A DNA stretch of 64,000 nucleotides from Christiangramia echinicola DSM 19838 (GTDB lineage Bacteria > Bacteroidota > Bacteroidia > Flavobacteriales > Flavobacteriaceae): contig NZ_AUHG01000011.1 in assembly GCF_000423065.1 (NCBI RefSeq), forward strand, positions 310,001 to 374,000. Reading direction: 5' to 3'. Made by a program: the position numbers and the translations under genes. Positions 47,294 through 55,087 of this stretch are shown one piece after another (position 1 is the first letter of the stretch; each line of letters begins with the position of its first letter). Under the pieces are notes generated by a model. The model saw nothing but the letters and a program-made list of their open reading frames with translations. It did no database searches and was not told the DNA's origin.

Positions 47294-48133
47294 TTATATA
47301 AGATTCAATCTATAAGAAATATAAGATTTTGCAAGAAGCCCGGCCTTTTGGTAGTTAGGAACTCTTACTCTTCGCTTTCTTATTTCTAAAGAAGGAATAC
47401 TTTTTAATTTTTGTAATAATTTTCTATAATAAATATAAGCGGTATAAACTCCAAATTTAGCCTCTACAGGTAAATGGGCAATACCATTTAAGCCATTTTT
47501 AAAATCTTCTTCGATCTCGTCTATTATATGTTGTTTATTAACTTCGTTCAATTGTGACAGATCTACATTTGGGAAATAACTTCTGCTAAGGTCGTCATAA
47601 TCGGCTTTCAGATCTCTAAGGAAATTTACTTTTTGAAAGGCCGAGCCTAAACTCATTGCACTTCTTTTAAGGGCCTCATATTTTGAATTGTCACCATGAA
47701 CAAAAACTTTTAAACACATTAGGCCAACTACGTCTGCGCTACCGTAAATATACTGCTTATATTCTTCTATACTTAGGTACTCAGATTTATGGAGATCTAA
47801 ACGCATACTGTTCATAAAGGCATTATATAGTTCTTTTTGAATGCCATATTTGTGAACAGTTTCCTGAAATGAGTTTAAGATAGGATTTAATGAAATTCTG
47901 GCTTCTATTGCCTTATGTAAGTCTTTCTCAAAATCTTCAAAAAGCTCCTCTTTATTGTAGTCGTGAAATGTGTCTACAATTTCATCTGCAAATCTTACAA
48001 ATCCGTAAATATTATATATATCCTGCCTAATGGAAGGAGCGAGCATTTTAGTGGCAAGGGAGAAAGAAGTGCTGTACGAGTTAGTCACTGTTCGGCTGCA
48101 CGACCTTGATACGATGTCAAAAATGGCTTTCAT
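47294..48133 (-). CDS. crtB: Phytoene synthase
   Basis: The protein has 279 residues from the ATG at 48133 (MKAIFDIVSRSC); ATGs at 48157 and 48148 would overlap the end of crtI and add a Lys/Asn-rich prefix. The first Asp-rich motif is FADEIVDTFHD; the second is NFLRDLKADYDD. Other family marks are YIYGSADVVGLMCLKVF and SLGSAFQKV. It joins two GGPP molecules head to head to phytoene. The ATG lies 1 base beyond the crtI stop, so translation is coupled. Confidence 0.93.
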   Translation of the reverse strand: MKAIFDIVSRSCSRTVTNSYSTSFSLATKMLAPSIRQDIYNIYGFVRFADEIVDTFHDYNKEELFEDFEKDLHKAIEARISLNPILNSFQETVHKYGIQKELYNAFMNSMRLDLHKSEYLSIEEYKQYIYGSADVVGLMCLKVFVHGDNSKYEALKRSAMSLGSAFQKVNFLRDLKADYDDLSRSYFPNVDLSQLNEVNKQHIIDEIEEDFKNGLNGIAHLPVEAKFGVYTAYIYYRKLLQKLKSIPSLEIRKRRVRVPNYQKAGLLAKSYISYRLNLI

Positions 48134-48134
48134 A

Positions 48135-49601
48135 TTATTTTCTTTCATTTTTTTCAATTAGACCTGCCGCTAGCTTACCAGAAATTAAGGAAGGTGGGAC
48201 TCCGGGTCCGGGAACGGTTAGTTGTCCCGTAAAATAGAGGTGTTCAACTTTTTTACTCCGAATTTTTGGCCTTAAAAAAGCAGTCTGGAAGAGCGTATTC
48301 GCCATTCCGTATGCGTTGCCTTTATATGAATTATACTCTTCTTTAAAGTCATTTACACAAAAGGATTCTTTAAATATAATATTGTTTTTGATTTCCTGTC
48401 CGGTAATTCTTTCGAAACGGTCTAGTATAATATTAAAATAGCGCTCTCTCAACTCTGGCGTGTCTTCAAGATCTGGTGCCAGTGGAATAAGGAATATTCC
48501 AGCTTCTTTACCGCCTGGTGCGCAGGTATCATCTGTCACAGAAGGAAAACTAGCATAGAATAATGGATCTTCTGGCCATTTTGGGGCATCATATATGTCT
48601 TTAGCGTGCGCTTCAAAATTACTATCGAAAAATAGAGTATGATGGGTGACATTTTTTAATTTCTTATCGAAGCCTACATAGAATAAAAGTGAAGAAGGGG
48701 CGAATGTTTTTTTCTGCCAGTAATCTGGTGAATACTGTCGCAATTTTTCTGGTAATAATTGTTCAGAATGGTGATAATCTGCTCCGCTAAGGACAATATC
48801 GGCATAATGTTCCTGGCCATTGATCATTAAACCTTTGGCTTTACCTTTTTCGGTGATAATTTTTTCTACCGGTGAATTCAGGTGGAAAATTACTCCGAGT
48901 GATTCTGCCAGATCTTTTATCCCTTCAATAACTTTATACATTCCGCCTTTCGGGTGCCAGGTTCCCAGTCCAAAATCTGCATAATTCATGAAACTGTAAA
49001 ATGCAGGAGTGTCGCTTGCTTTTGCACCCAGAAATAAAACTGGAAATTCCAGGATCTGTCTCAGTTTTTTATTAGAAAACTCTTTTCTAACCTCGCTGCT
49101 GATATTTGTAAAAAACCTACCCAGCCTTGTAGCTGTTTGTGGGGAGACTAATTCCAATGGAGAGACTCCAGGTCGGTAAACAAGGTCTTTAATTGCGATG
49201 TCATAATTATCCCGGGCTTTGCTAATAAATTTCTCTAGCTTTACTGAACTGCCAGGTTCTTCTTTTTCGAAATTTTCATAGATCTCATCGAGACGGCCTG
49301 GGATGATTACAGAATCATTCTGATCGAAAAATACCTTATAGGCCGGGTCTAATTTTTCAAGTTGATAGTAATCTGAAGGTTTTTTATTGAAATCAGCGAA
49401 GAATCTTTCAAAAACATCTGGCATCCAGTACCAGGTAGGGCCAATATCAAAGGTGAATCCATCTTTTTTTAATTGCCTTGCGCGACCACCTACGGTAGCG
49501 TTCTTCTCGTAAACCTCTACTTCATAACCAGCTTTAGCCAGATAACATGAAGCAGCCAGTGCTGAAAAACCGGAACCGATTATTTTAATTTTTTGGGACA
49601 T
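48135..49601 (-). CDS. crtI: Phytoene desaturase
   Basis: The protein has 488 residues. The FAD-binding motif is at the start (IIGSGFSALAASCYLAKAGYEVEVYEKNATVGGRA, in sequence), followed by GFTFDIGPTWYWMPD. The C-terminal signature reads YFTGQLTVPGPGVPPSLISGKLAAG. The bacterial CrtI makes all four desaturations from phytoene to lycopene. It starts 9 bases after the MerR-type regulator gene, so the regulator lies in the operon it probably controls. Confidence 0.95.
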   Translation of the reverse strand: MSQKIKIIGSGFSALAASCYLAKAGYEVEVYEKNATVGGRARQLKKDGFTFDIGPTWYWMPDVFERFFADFNKKPSDYYQLEKLDPAYKVFFDQNDSVIIPGRLDEIYENFEKEEPGSSVKLEKFISKARDNYDIAIKDLVYRPGVSPLELVSPQTATRLGRFFTNISSEVRKEFSNKKLRQILEFPVLFLGAKASDTPAFYSFMNYADFGLGTWHPKGGMYKVIEGIKDLAESLGVIFHLNSPVEKIITEKGKAKGLMINGQEHYADIVLSGADYHHSEQLLPEKLRQYSPDYWQKKTFAPSSLLFYVGFDKKLKNVTHHTLFFDSNFEAHAKDIYDAPKWPEDPLFYASFPSVTDDTCAPGGKEAGIFLIPLAPDLEDTPELRERYFNIILDRFERITGQEIKNNIIFKESFCVNDFKEEYNSYKGNAYGMANTLFQTAFLRPKIRSKKVEHLYFTGQLTVPGPGVPPSLISGKLAAGLIEKNERK

Positions 49602-49610
49602 TGTGCGGGG

Positions 49611-50513
49611 TTATAGGGTATTTATAAAATCCAGAATAGAAGAATGTACTTTTACATTTTCAGATAGATCATTCCTCTGAACTTCCTTGGTACGCTGACC
49701 AAAAAGAAGTAATTCATGGTTCTTCTCCTGGCAAATCTTATCCTGAAAATCTGAAATAAATTCGTGGACATTTGTGTTTACTGGCGTAATTGTAAGGTAG
49801 CTAACAAAAACCAGGTTCTCATGTAGCTTCATTAGATAATCCATGTTATCTAACGGAAGACTGGGCCCTAAATAGATCGCGTTTTTACCTGCATTAAGCA
49901 ATTCGTAATTTAAGTAAAGTATACCTACGTCATGGATTTCATTTTCTGGTAAGAACAGGACATAAAGTTTTGGGTCATCTTCTTCTGGAACTTCAGCACG
50001 TAGATCTGCTATATTCAGGTAGATCTTTTGTTTGATCAGTTCTACAATGTAATGTTCATGGATAGGTTTAATAGTATCTGTCTGCCAAAGCAAACCAATT
50101 TCCTCAAGTAAAGGTAGAAAAACATCATGGAAGACTTCTCTAAAACTTCTTTTCTCCCTAAGTTTATTATAAGTTCTCTGGAACAGCCGATCATCAAAAT
50201 TCATCATAGCTAGTTTAAAAGAGTTTTTAGCTCTATTCTCCTCGCTCGATGAAGCAGAAATACGTTTCACCAGATTATTGATCTCTTCTTCTTCCATTTT
50301 AGAGATTCGGGAGATCTTGTAGCCGTGACTATTAAGGAAAGCTATATTTAGAAGCTTTTGTAAATTTTCACCATTATAAGTTCTAATATTCGTGTCTGTC
50401 CTTTCAGGATTTAGAATATCATATCTTTTTTCCCAGATTCTAATGGTATGCGCCTTTATTCCGCTTAGGTGCTCAAGGTCTTTAATACTGAAGTTTTGCT
50501 TAATGTGTTCCAT
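49611..50513 (-). CDS. MerR regulator with B12-binding domain (CarH/LitR type)
   Basis: The protein has 300 residues. The MerR HTH is at about 8-75 (FSIKDLEHLSGIKAHTIRIWEKRYDIL). The B12-dependent-photoreceptor helix bundle is at about 95-175 and keeps the CarH capping motif W143-x9-E153-H154. The cobalamin domain is at about 182-295. The canonical DxHxxG appears as E192-x-H194-x2-G197, with Asp replaced by Glu but the cobalt-ligand His kept. Ser238 sits in the SxL position. CarH holds adenosylcobalamin in the dark and releases DNA in light. Lying directly upstream of crtI, it probably makes carotenoid synthesis light-responsive. Confidence 0.88.
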   Translation of the reverse strand: MEHIKQNFSIKDLEHLSGIKAHTIRIWEKRYDILNPERTDTNIRTYNGENLQKLLNIAFLNSHGYKISRISKMEEEEINNLVKRISASSSEENRAKNSFKLAMMNFDDRLFQRTYNKLREKRSFREVFHDVFLPLLEEIGLLWQTDTIKPIHEHYIVELIKQKIYLNIADLRAEVPEEDDPKLYVLFLPENEIHDVGILYLNYELLNAGKNAIYLGPSLPLDNMDYLMKLHENLVFVSYLTITPVNTNVHEFISDFQDKICQEKNHELLLFGQRTKEVQRNDLSENVKVHSSILDFINTL

Positions 50514-50529
50514 ATTTTATTGTAGGGAT

Positions 50530-50612
50530 TAAACAAATCTAAACAATATTAATCAGCAACCTCATTATTGAAATGTTAAAATGTTTAAAAAAATATAGAA
50601 TTGTTTAAACAA
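50530..50612. repeat. TAAACAA/TTGTTTA repeat cluster upstream of the crt operon
   Basis: TAAACAA occurs at 50530-50536 and 50540-50546, a spacing of one helical turn, and TTGTTTAAACAA is a perfect 12-base palindrome at 50601-50612. Related ATGTTWAAA strings lie at 50573-50588. The proximal copies overlap the -7 element at 50534-50541, as expected for an operator of the MerR/CarH regulator. The assignment is inference. Confidence 0.5.
50534..50559 (-). promoter_or_regulatory. Promoter of the MerR-crt operon
   Basis: On the minus strand: TTG at 50559-50557 and an exact -7 TAGATTTG at 50541-50534, with a 15-base spacer (short). The start codon at 50513 is 20 bases further on. Confidence 0.5.
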
Positions 50613-50627
50613 AATAAATTTAGACAT

Positions 50628-50647
50628 AAAAAAAGGCTTGTAAAGCC
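50628..50647 (-). terminator. Terminator of the tRNA cluster
   Basis: On the minus strand GGCTT-TAC-AAGCC followed by seven T. It lies 30 bases past the 3' end of tRNA-Leu. Confidence 0.8.
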
Positions 50648-50677
50648 AGTATATGAAAAGATGATTTTTGAAAGTAG

Positions 50678-50761
50678 TACCCGGAGCGGGACTTGAACCC
50701 GCACGCCCTAATGGACACATGGCCCTCAACCATGCCTGTCTACCAATTCCAGCACCCGGGT
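50678..50761 (-). tRNA. tRNA-Leu (GAG)
   Basis: An 84-base tRNA with a long variable arm. Acceptor stem ACCCGGG / TCCGGGT with one G-U pair; anticodon stem CATGG / CCATG with loop TTGAGGG, anticodon GAG, reading CTC and CTT; T arm GCGGG-TTCAAGT-CCCGC. The CCA end is not encoded. Confidence 0.93.
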
Positions 50762-50832
50762 AAAAGATTATGAATTAAACAAATCCATAGGCTGGTAATA
50801 AAAAACCAGAATTATTCCGGTTTAGAACTTAG

Positions 50833-50851
50833 TAGTGATATGGCTGGGGCT
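50833..50851 (-). pseudogene. Remnant of a tRNA-Lys 3' end
   Basis: TAGTGATATGGCTGGGGCT matches the 3' end and flank of the two intact tRNA-Lys genes (for example 50905-50923) at 18 of 19 bases, then diverges into TTCCTTCGGCTGCGCTCAGG. It has no body, so it is a broken copy or the trace of a recombination event. Confidence 0.6.
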
Positions 50852-50907
50852 TCCTTCGGCTGCGCTCAGGATAAACTTCTCGCCCAACAAAATCAAAACA
50901 GTTTTAG

Positions 50908-50980
50908 TGATCTGGCTGGGGCTCGAACCCAGGACCCTCTCCTTAAAAGGGAGATGCTCTACCAACTGAGCTACCAGATC
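50908..50980 (-). tRNA. tRNA-Lys (TTT), copy 1
   Basis: A 73-base tRNA. Perfect acceptor stem GATCTGG / CCAGATC; anticodon stem TCTCC / GGAGA with loop CTTTTAA, anticodon TTT; discriminator A. CCA is not encoded. Identical to copy 2. Confidence 0.95.
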
Positions 50981-51011
50981 TAGAACAAAATCTAATTTTG
51001 AACTTATTTAG

Positions 51012-51084
51012 TGATCTGGCTGGGGCTCGAACCCAGGACCCTCTCCTTAAAAGGGAGATGCTCTACCAACTGAGCTACCAGATC
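51012..51084 (-). tRNA. tRNA-Lys (TTT), copy 2
   Basis: A 73-base tRNA identical to copy 1, separated from it by 31 bases. All three tRNA genes are on the minus strand and probably form one transcript ending at 50628. Confidence 0.95.
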
Positions 51085-51173
51085 AATAAAAAACATCCGT
51101 CGTTTTGCGAATGCGGGTGCAAATATACATTCATTAATTTATTTTTCAAGCCTTATTTGCTATAATTTTATCA

Positions 51174-51181
51174 TAGTTTTG
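51174..51181 (+). promoter_or_regulatory. -7 element of the aroK promoter
   Basis: TAGTTTTG is an exact TAnnTTTG match, 29 bases before the ATG at 51211. A TTG at 51157-51159 gives a short 14-base spacer. Confidence 0.45.
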
Positions 51182-51210
51182 CCTTTCACTCATTTTAAGC
51201 AGATTAACAC

Positions 51211-51732
51211 ATGAAAATTTTTCTATTAGGATATATGGGTTCGGGCAAATCTTACCTTGGAAAGCAACTTTCTGAAAAAACAGGTCGGGAATTTCTGGAT
51301 ATGGATGAAGTTATTGAAAATAGAGAAGGTTCCAGTATTTCTGAAATTTTTGAAAAGAGAGGTGAAATATATTTCAGGAAACTGGAAAGGAAAGTTCTTG
51401 AAGAGTTGGTAAATAGTAAAAAACCGGCAGTTATCTCCCTTGGCGGAGGCACACCTTGCTATGGAACCAATATGGAGCTAATTAAAAATGATAAGGATAT
51501 CGTTTCCTTTTATTTAAAATGGAATATTGAGAGTCTTACCGAACGTTTATCTCTTGAAAAGGATCACAGGCCCATGATAAGTCATCTGGAAAACAGGGAG
51601 AAACTTGAAGAATTTATAAGAAAGCATCTGTTTGAAAGAGGATTTTACTATAATCAGAGTGATCATATTATGAACTGCGAAAATAAGTCTGCACAGCAGA
51701 TAATCGATGAGATTTCGGGTAAGTTAGTATAA
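51211..51732 (+). CDS. aroK: Shikimate kinase
   Basis: The protein has 173 residues. The P-loop is at about residues 8-16 (GYMGSGKSYLG). The shikimate-binding Asp is in LDMDEVIE and the Arg in the FRKLE segment. SLGGGTPCY is the conserved Gly-rich loop, and the lid holds RLSLEKDHRPM. It phosphorylates shikimate in aromatic amino-acid synthesis and is cytoplasmic. Its 3' end overlaps the convergent phosphoribosyltransferase gene by 9 bases. Confidence 0.95.
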   Translation: MKIFLLGYMGSGKSYLGKQLSEKTGREFLDMDEVIENREGSSISEIFEKRGEIYFRKLERKVLEELVNSKKPAVISLGGGTPCYGTNMELIKNDKDIVSFYLKWNIESLTERLSLEKDHRPMISHLENREKLEEFIRKHLFERGFYYNQSDHIMNCENKSAQQIIDEISGKLV

Positions 51733-52224
51733 CTCTACTCTTTCATTATTTTCTTCAAAAATAACCTTTACAGTTTCACTTAGTGAAGTAGAAAGGGAGA
51801 TCCCTTTAAAATCTGCTTTAACCGGATACTTTTTATGGTTTCGGTCTACAAGCACAGCTGTTTTAAAATGTTTTAAAGGTACTTTGAGAAAATGTCTAAC
51901 TCCATAGATCAAAGTCGTCCCGGAGTTCAGTACATCGTCTACAAGGATTATGGCCTTGTTTTCATAGGTTTCAGGAGCAAGAGAAGTTTTTATCTCACCT
52001 AAAGGATTCTTCTTGTCTATTTTTACTTCACAAAGTGTAGTCTTTAGAGGAGAAATATCCTTTAATTCCTTATCCAGCTTTTGTGCTAGAATAAATCCGT
52101 TTCTGGCAATTCCAGCAATTATTATTTCATTTTCCTCCATACTGCTTTCATAGATTTGATAAGCAATACGACGTATTTTATGTTTGATTTCTTCCTGATT
52201 TAAAATTGGATGAGGATTCTTCAT
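51724..52224 (-). CDS. PyrR-like phosphoribosyltransferase
   Basis: The protein has 166 residues and the type I phosphoribosyltransferase fold. The PRPP motif is AIILVDDVLNSGTTLI, with two acidic residues followed by Gly-Thr-Thr. IAGIARNGFILAQKL forms the PPi loop, and the hood region is VDRNHKKYPVKADFKG. This layout is close to PyrR/uracil phosphoribosyltransferase-like proteins, but no pyrimidine genes adjoin it. It is the last of three clustered minus-strand genes (S4, methyltransferase, PRTase), with 3 bases to the methyltransferase. Confidence 0.87.
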   Translation of the reverse strand: MKNPHPILNQEEIKHKIRRIAYQIYESSMEENEIIIAGIARNGFILAQKLDKELKDISPLKTTLCEVKIDKKNPLGEIKTSLAPETYENKAIILVDDVLNSGTTLIYGVRHFLKVPLKHFKTAVLVDRNHKKYPVKADFKGISLSTSLSETVKVIFEENNERVELY

Positions 52225-52227
52225 CTT

Positions 52228-52803
52228 TTATTTTTTTCTGAATTTAAAAAACAACTCATTACCCTGTCTTGGAGGGATAGAATTGTAACATCTCTCTAAA
52301 ATATCGATATTGAAATACGGGCTAAAATACGTTAAATATTCTTCTTTGCTGCCTCCAAATGGCGGCCCATCCTCTTTAAGTTCAAAGTCAAAAAATAAAC
52401 CAGCGATCCTCCCATTTTCATTCAGTAGCTCCCGGGATTTTTCAGCGTAATTCTGTCTTTTCGCTACGGGAATAGCGCAAAAGAAAGTTTGTTCAAGGAT
52501 GAGATCGTATGTTTCCTCTAATTGAAAAAAATCTTTATTCAGAATTTTCTCTTCTGGAAAGTCAGGCAGTCTGTTTTTTAAATTATCTAAAGGTTCCTGG
52601 GCGATATCGCAGACGCTTATATTCTGAAATCCTTTTTTGAATAGATACTCCGCCTCATAAGAATTTCCTGCTCCGGGAATAAGGATCTTAAGTTCTTTAT
52701 TTTTAAGCTGATCTATGTATTCTTTGATAGGAGTAGAGGCGTAGCCAATATCCCATCCGGTGTTTTGTTCTTTGTATCGGTGAGACCAAAAATCATTATT
52801 CAT
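52228..52803 (-). CDS. TPMT-type SAM-dependent methyltransferase
   Basis: The protein has 191 residues from the ATG at 52803 (MNNDFWSHRYKEQNTGWDIG). An upstream start would lie deep in the S4 gene and add a Lys-rich tail. The thiopurine S-methyltransferase family shows the WDIGYASTPI segment at 16-25, the SAM motif ILIPGAGNSYEAEYLF, the motif FFQLEETYDLILEQTFFCAI, and GPPFGGSKEEY. It probably methylates small thiols or selenium/halide compounds. It overlaps the S4 gene by 8 bases, a sign of translational coupling. Confidence 0.88.
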   Translation of the reverse strand: MNNDFWSHRYKEQNTGWDIGYASTPIKEYIDQLKNKELKILIPGAGNSYEAEYLFKKGFQNISVCDIAQEPLDNLKNRLPDFPEEKILNKDFFQLEETYDLILEQTFFCAIPVAKRQNYAEKSRELLNENGRIAGLFFDFELKEDGPPFGGSKEEYLTYFSPYFNIDILERCYNSIPPRQGNELFFKFRKK

Positions 52804-53203
52804 CTTCTTTTTCTTTTGGTTTTTTGATTTCGTCTGCAGCATTTTCAAACCAATCGTCAATATCTCTCCTATCTTTTTTTGTAGGCCTGCCCGTCCCTTT
52901 TTTACGATAATAGTCTTTAGAGTATTTTAGTAGATCAAGTTTTTCAAAAGCTTCTTTAGGGGTAATATCATGAATGTAAAGGTTTACCAGTTTAGCTCCT
53001 ACACGACTCTTGGGAGTGTCCAGTACTTCGATTTCATAATTTATCTGGTTCTTTCTTACCCGTAGTTTGTCGCCAGGAAATACTTCTTTTGAAGGTTTTA
53101 AGATCTCATCACCCAGTCTAACTTTTCCTTGTTTGCAAGCGTTAGTTGCTATACTACGGGTCTTAAAATAACGAACACACCATAAAAACTTATCAACTCT
53201 CAT
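52796..53203 (-). CDS. S4-domain RNA-binding protein (HslR type)
   Basis: The protein has 135 residues. The S4 domain is at the N-terminus (VDKFLWCVRYFKTRSIATNACKQGKVRLG). A Lys/Arg-rich tail follows (about 95-135, with RKKGTGRPTKKDRRDIDDWF), the pattern of heat-shock protein Hsp15, which rescues stalled 50S subunits carrying nascent chains. The RNA-binding role is well supported; the Hsp15 function is inferred. It is the first gene of the minus-strand cluster. Confidence 0.9.
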   Translation of the reverse strand: MRVDKFLWCVRYFKTRSIATNACKQGKVRLGDEILKPSKEVFPGDKLRVRKNQINYEIEVLDTPKSRVGAKLVNLYIHDITPKEAFEKLDLLKYSKDYYRKKGTGRPTKKDRRDIDDWFENAADEIKKPKEKEDE

Positions 53204-53283
53204 AATTTGACCTCTAAATCAGCGTTCATAATGAAGCAAAAATACAAGATTATTGTATCTTGCGGCACCAAAATAAAATTCTG

Positions 53284-54198
53284 ATGAGATTAAACAAAAT
53301 AATCATGATTTGCGTAACAGCATTTCTTGTTTTTTCATGTGATAAAGATGATGATGGTCCTGAACCAACACCTCCTAGAGATAGAGGCGAACAGGCGATT
53401 GAAGATGATCAAGCCTTAATTGAATATCTTACAACTCATTTTTACAATTATGAGGAGTTTGAGAACCCGGCAGAAGATTTCGATTATGTATTAGAGTTAG
53501 ATACGATTGCAGGAGAGAATCAGGATAAGACTCCAATTATAGAATCTGAGAAGCTAATTACGAAAACAGTTAACTATCAGGGAGTAGATCAGCAATTATA
53601 TGTTTTGGTTGTTAGGGAAGGTGAAGGTGAAAAGCCAACCTTCGCAGATTCAACTTTCGTAGGTTATGAAGGTGAGTTGCTAAATAGTAATGTTTTTGAT
53701 AGCAGGTTGAAATCACCTACATGGTTTAGTTTACCTTCATACTATCAATCTACAGCTGCTGGTACTTCATTAGTTCCAGGGCCGGTTGAAGGATTTGCAG
53801 AAGGATTGCAAGAATTTGCTGCAGCTTCAGGATTTGTAACCAATTCTGACAATACGATTACATGGAATAATGACTACGGAATTGGTGCTATTTTTATGCC
53901 GTCAGGTTTGGGTTATTTCAATTCACCACAGAGAGAAATACCGGCTTATTCACCACTTATATTTGCGGTAAATATGTTTAAAGTGAATGAGGCAGATCAC
54001 GATAGAGACGGGATTTCGTCATTCATGGAAGATCTTGATGGAGATGGAAATCTATTTAATGACGACACTGATGGCGACGGAATACCGAATTTTTCTGATG
54101 CAGATGATGATGGTGATGGTAAACTTACAAAAGAGGAGTTAGGAGATAAGAATGAAGATGGAGTACCAGATTATTTGGATGCAGATATTTTTGAATAA
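53284..54198 (+). CDS. FKBP-type lipoprotein with thrombospondin type 3-like calcium tail
   Basis: The protein has 304 residues from the ATG at 53284; the in-frame TTG at 53260 lies in a promoter-like stretch and is rejected. Lipobox FSC (Cys19), then an acidic Asp/Pro spacer. Residues about 100-235 form an FKBP domain (FADSTFVGYEGELLNSNVFDSR, PSGLGYFNS, YSPLIFAVNMF). From about 238 to the end run Asp-rich repeats (DHDRDGISSFMEDLDGDG, DTDGDGIPNFSDADDDGDG, NEDGVPDYLDADI), like thrombospondin type 3 calcium sites. It probably faces the periplasm and may be a calcium-dependent folding factor. Confidence 0.88.
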   Translation: MRLNKIIMICVTAFLVFSCDKDDDGPEPTPPRDRGEQAIEDDQALIEYLTTHFYNYEEFENPAEDFDYVLELDTIAGENQDKTPIIESEKLITKTVNYQGVDQQLYVLVVREGEGEKPTFADSTFVGYEGELLNSNVFDSRLKSPTWFSLPSYYQSTAAGTSLVPGPVEGFAEGLQEFAAASGFVTNSDNTITWNNDYGIGAIFMPSGLGYFNSPQREIPAYSPLIFAVNMFKVNEADHDRDGISSFMEDLDGDGNLFNDDTDGDGIPNFSDADDDGDGKLTKEELGDKNEDGVPDYLDADIFE

Positions 54199-54216
54199 TA
54201 ATAATTACCACTAAAT

Positions 54217-54247
54217 AAAAAACCCGGAGAAACTCTCCGGGTTTTTT
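54217..54247 (+). terminator. Bidirectional terminator after the FKBP lipoprotein
   Basis: 14-bp stem AAAAAACCCGGAGA / TCTCCGGGTTTTTT with an AAC loop, between convergent genes. Confidence 0.9.
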
Positions 54248-54265
54248 ATTTTATAGACTGTCAAT

Positions 54266-55045
54266 TTATTTTCCGCCGGCAAACTGCAGATCATCAATAC
54301 ACAACTGGTCCAGTTCAGGAACTCCAGTTCCATTTACAAGGTCAACCACGCCACTACCAAATTCAATAGAAGCATTCATTAAGCAACCTTGCGTTGTGCA
54401 GTGTGCACCTTTCCCATCGCCATCTGTGTATTCATGTTCAGACACCATTTCTATTCCCAGATTTACCAGGCCAAATAAATGACCAAATTCATGGTTTAAG
54501 GTGGAAGCTTCTATAATTGCCCTACTTGGAGCTCCAGTTCTATTTGCAAAATCTTTAATAGTCTTTTCGTAAATCACCATAGAGGTGTTCCTAAATGCAG
54601 ATCCTAATACAAACTTCTCATTGGTATCTTTCTCATTATTACCATCGGCAAAATAGATCCAGATTGCTATTTCGTCGCCAACATTATAGGCAGTCCTTTC
54701 ATTTCTTTCAATCTCTGCAATTTCCTCAATATCAAAAGGTGCTTTGCCAGAAGAAGCAACAGATCTTAAGTTAATGTCTATCCCGTCTGGTTTATAGGTT
54801 CTTTTAGTTAAGAAATTTTTGAAACTGCTAATTGCTTCATCCGTTGGTCGGTTACCATCCACATATACAATTTCAATATTCATCGAAGTGAATTTGCTAT
54901 CGGTTAGCAAATCGCCTGCCGATGACCCCAATGTTTTTAGGTTGGCTGATTTTCCTGGGTCAGCTTCATTTGGGTTTTCGGTAGTACAAGAAAAAACAAA
55001 TACTAAGGTGGTTACTGCTAAGAGTAGTTTCCTGAATTTAATCAT
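54266..55045 (-). CDS. Metzincin-like lipoprotein metalloprotease
   Basis: The protein has 259 residues with lipobox FSC (Cys20). The zinc motif HEFGHLFGL is at residues 185-193, with His185, Glu186 and His189. About 22 residues later comes HCTTQGCLMN (His215, Cys216, Cys221, Met223). In archaemetzincins the pattern is HExxHxxGxxHC-x4-CxM; here the same HC-x4-CLM block is present but displaced by an insertion of about 20 residues. The third ligand is therefore probably His215 (or His204). It is anchored in the membrane facing the periplasm or the outside. The substrate is unknown. Confidence 0.85.
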   Translation of the reverse strand: MIKFRKLLLAVTTLVFVFSCTTENPNEADPGKSANLKTLGSSAGDLLTDSKFTSMNIEIVYVDGNRPTDEAISSFKNFLTKRTYKPDGIDINLRSVASSGKAPFDIEEIAEIERNERTAYNVGDEIAIWIYFADGNNEKDTNEKFVLGSAFRNTSMVIYEKTIKDFANRTGAPSRAIIEASTLNHEFGHLFGLVNLGIEMVSEHEYTDGDGKGAHCTTQGCLMNASIEFGSGVVDLVNGTGVPELDQLCIDDLQFAGGK

Positions 55046-55087
55046 GATGTCATTTATCGATTGTTCAAAAATATGAAAAATACTGTG

